In this document: piece by piece, positions 63,740 to 64,000 of the stretch
Position numbering within the stretch: the stretch's first letter is position 1
How the letters are laid out: each line of letters begins with the position of its first letter
NCBI RefSeq assembly: GCF_022829295.1
Contig: NZ_JAKSYH010000278.1
Span: 111,761 to 175,760, forward strand
Direction of reading: 5' to 3'
DNA from: Methylobacterium sp. J-088
GTDB lineage: Bacteria; Pseudomonadota; Alphaproteobacteria; Rhizobiales; Beijerinckiaceae
DNA length: 64,000 nucleotides
Position numbers and translations under genes: made by a program
Notes under the pieces: model-generated
Told to the model about the DNA's origin: nothing
Databases searched by the model: none
Seen by the model: the letters and a program-made list of their open reading frames with translations, nothing else

Positions 63740-64000
63740 CCCGATCCCCCTGTGGGGGGGTTGGGGGGGGGGGGGGGGGGGGGTTTTTCCGCGCGGGGCC
63801 GGTGGCCGGTTGAGCCACACCATGCGGTTCCCCCGGGGAACGGCCCCCACCAGGGGGGAAAAAACCCCCCCCTCGGGTGGAGGCGGGGTGCGCCCCCCCT
63901 TCCCGAGAAACAGCTCCACCGGGGGGGGGCGGGGCGCCGAAGAACCCGGTCTGCGGACGCCCCCGGGGGCGCGCCCCCAGTATCATCTGCCAACCCTCTA
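63740..64000. other. Homopolymer-rich, probably unreliable contig-end sequence
   Basis: Dominated by long runs of G (more than 20 at 63765-63782) and C, with runs of A and T between them, unlike any other part of the window. Frames here encode only poly-Pro/Gly. It is best treated as low-quality terminal sequence and not annotated. Confidence 0.75.

Noticed and set aside
63688..63993. Three - strand frames in the last 350 bases
   Set aside because: Encode poly-Pro/Gly from homopolymer runs in unreliable sequence.

Overview
This is a high-GC stretch of a free-living, flagellated alphaproteobacterial chromosome. Gene content and protein types point to Methylobacterium/Methylorubrum (order Hyphomicrobiales): a urea/short-chain-amide ABC operon with formamidase, rhizobial-type porin sequence, the flagellar set, PPK2, and abundant GC-rich intergenic palindromes. 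The genus is inferred from these types, not from a database match.

Layout. 1-7449: flagellar block, with flgI (5' end outside the window), a rod-binding FlgJ-like gene and a FlgN-like gene on + facing flgE-flgK-flgL on -, and two small - strand genes between them. 7740-8674: a BLUF photoreceptor plus a single-domain response regulator. 8909-18580: housekeeping and mixed genes (prfC, a DUF1800/DUF1501 secreted pair, threonine aldolase, rpsU with a clear terminator, a response regulator, a class II glutamine amidotransferase, a succinate-semialdehyde dehydrogenase, slyX). 18581-19627: 1 kb without a convincing gene. 19628-22487: a soluble double-PAS chemotaxis receptor and a membrane diguanylate cyclase. 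22825-26889: a large Pls-type single-module nonribosomal peptide synthetase. 27001-34823: histidine phosphatase, PPK2 plus an OLD/RecF-like ATPase, fabI, a CbpA-like DnaJ, a VOC protein, a Crp/Fnr regulator, a GH25 lipoprotein and DUF488. 35193-35826: two small uncharacterised genes.

35938-50037 is the most coherent system. A response regulator and a hybrid histidine kinase whose sensor half is an NCS1-type permease are read leftward. Divergently, a candidate sigma-54 promoter leads into urtABCDE, a MetX-like hydrolase, fmdA, fmdB, amiE and a ClpP-like gene. Together these would sense, import and hydrolyse urea, formamide or other short amides for nitrogen. A 180-bp inverted-repeat element sits between urtA and urtB and has a close relative at 8702-8878.

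50087-63544: an SDR, a di-haem cytochrome c, a hydroxyacid dehydrogenase, an MFS transporter facing glucokinase, a DUF4260 membrane protein, trehalose-phosphatase, DUF427, a serine hydrolase, DUF2147, a GNAT acetyltransferase, a tiny secreted protein and a LuxR regulator. The last ~250 bases are homopolymer-rich and look like low-quality contig-end sequence. No rRNA, tRNA, CRISPR array, IS element or prophage was seen.
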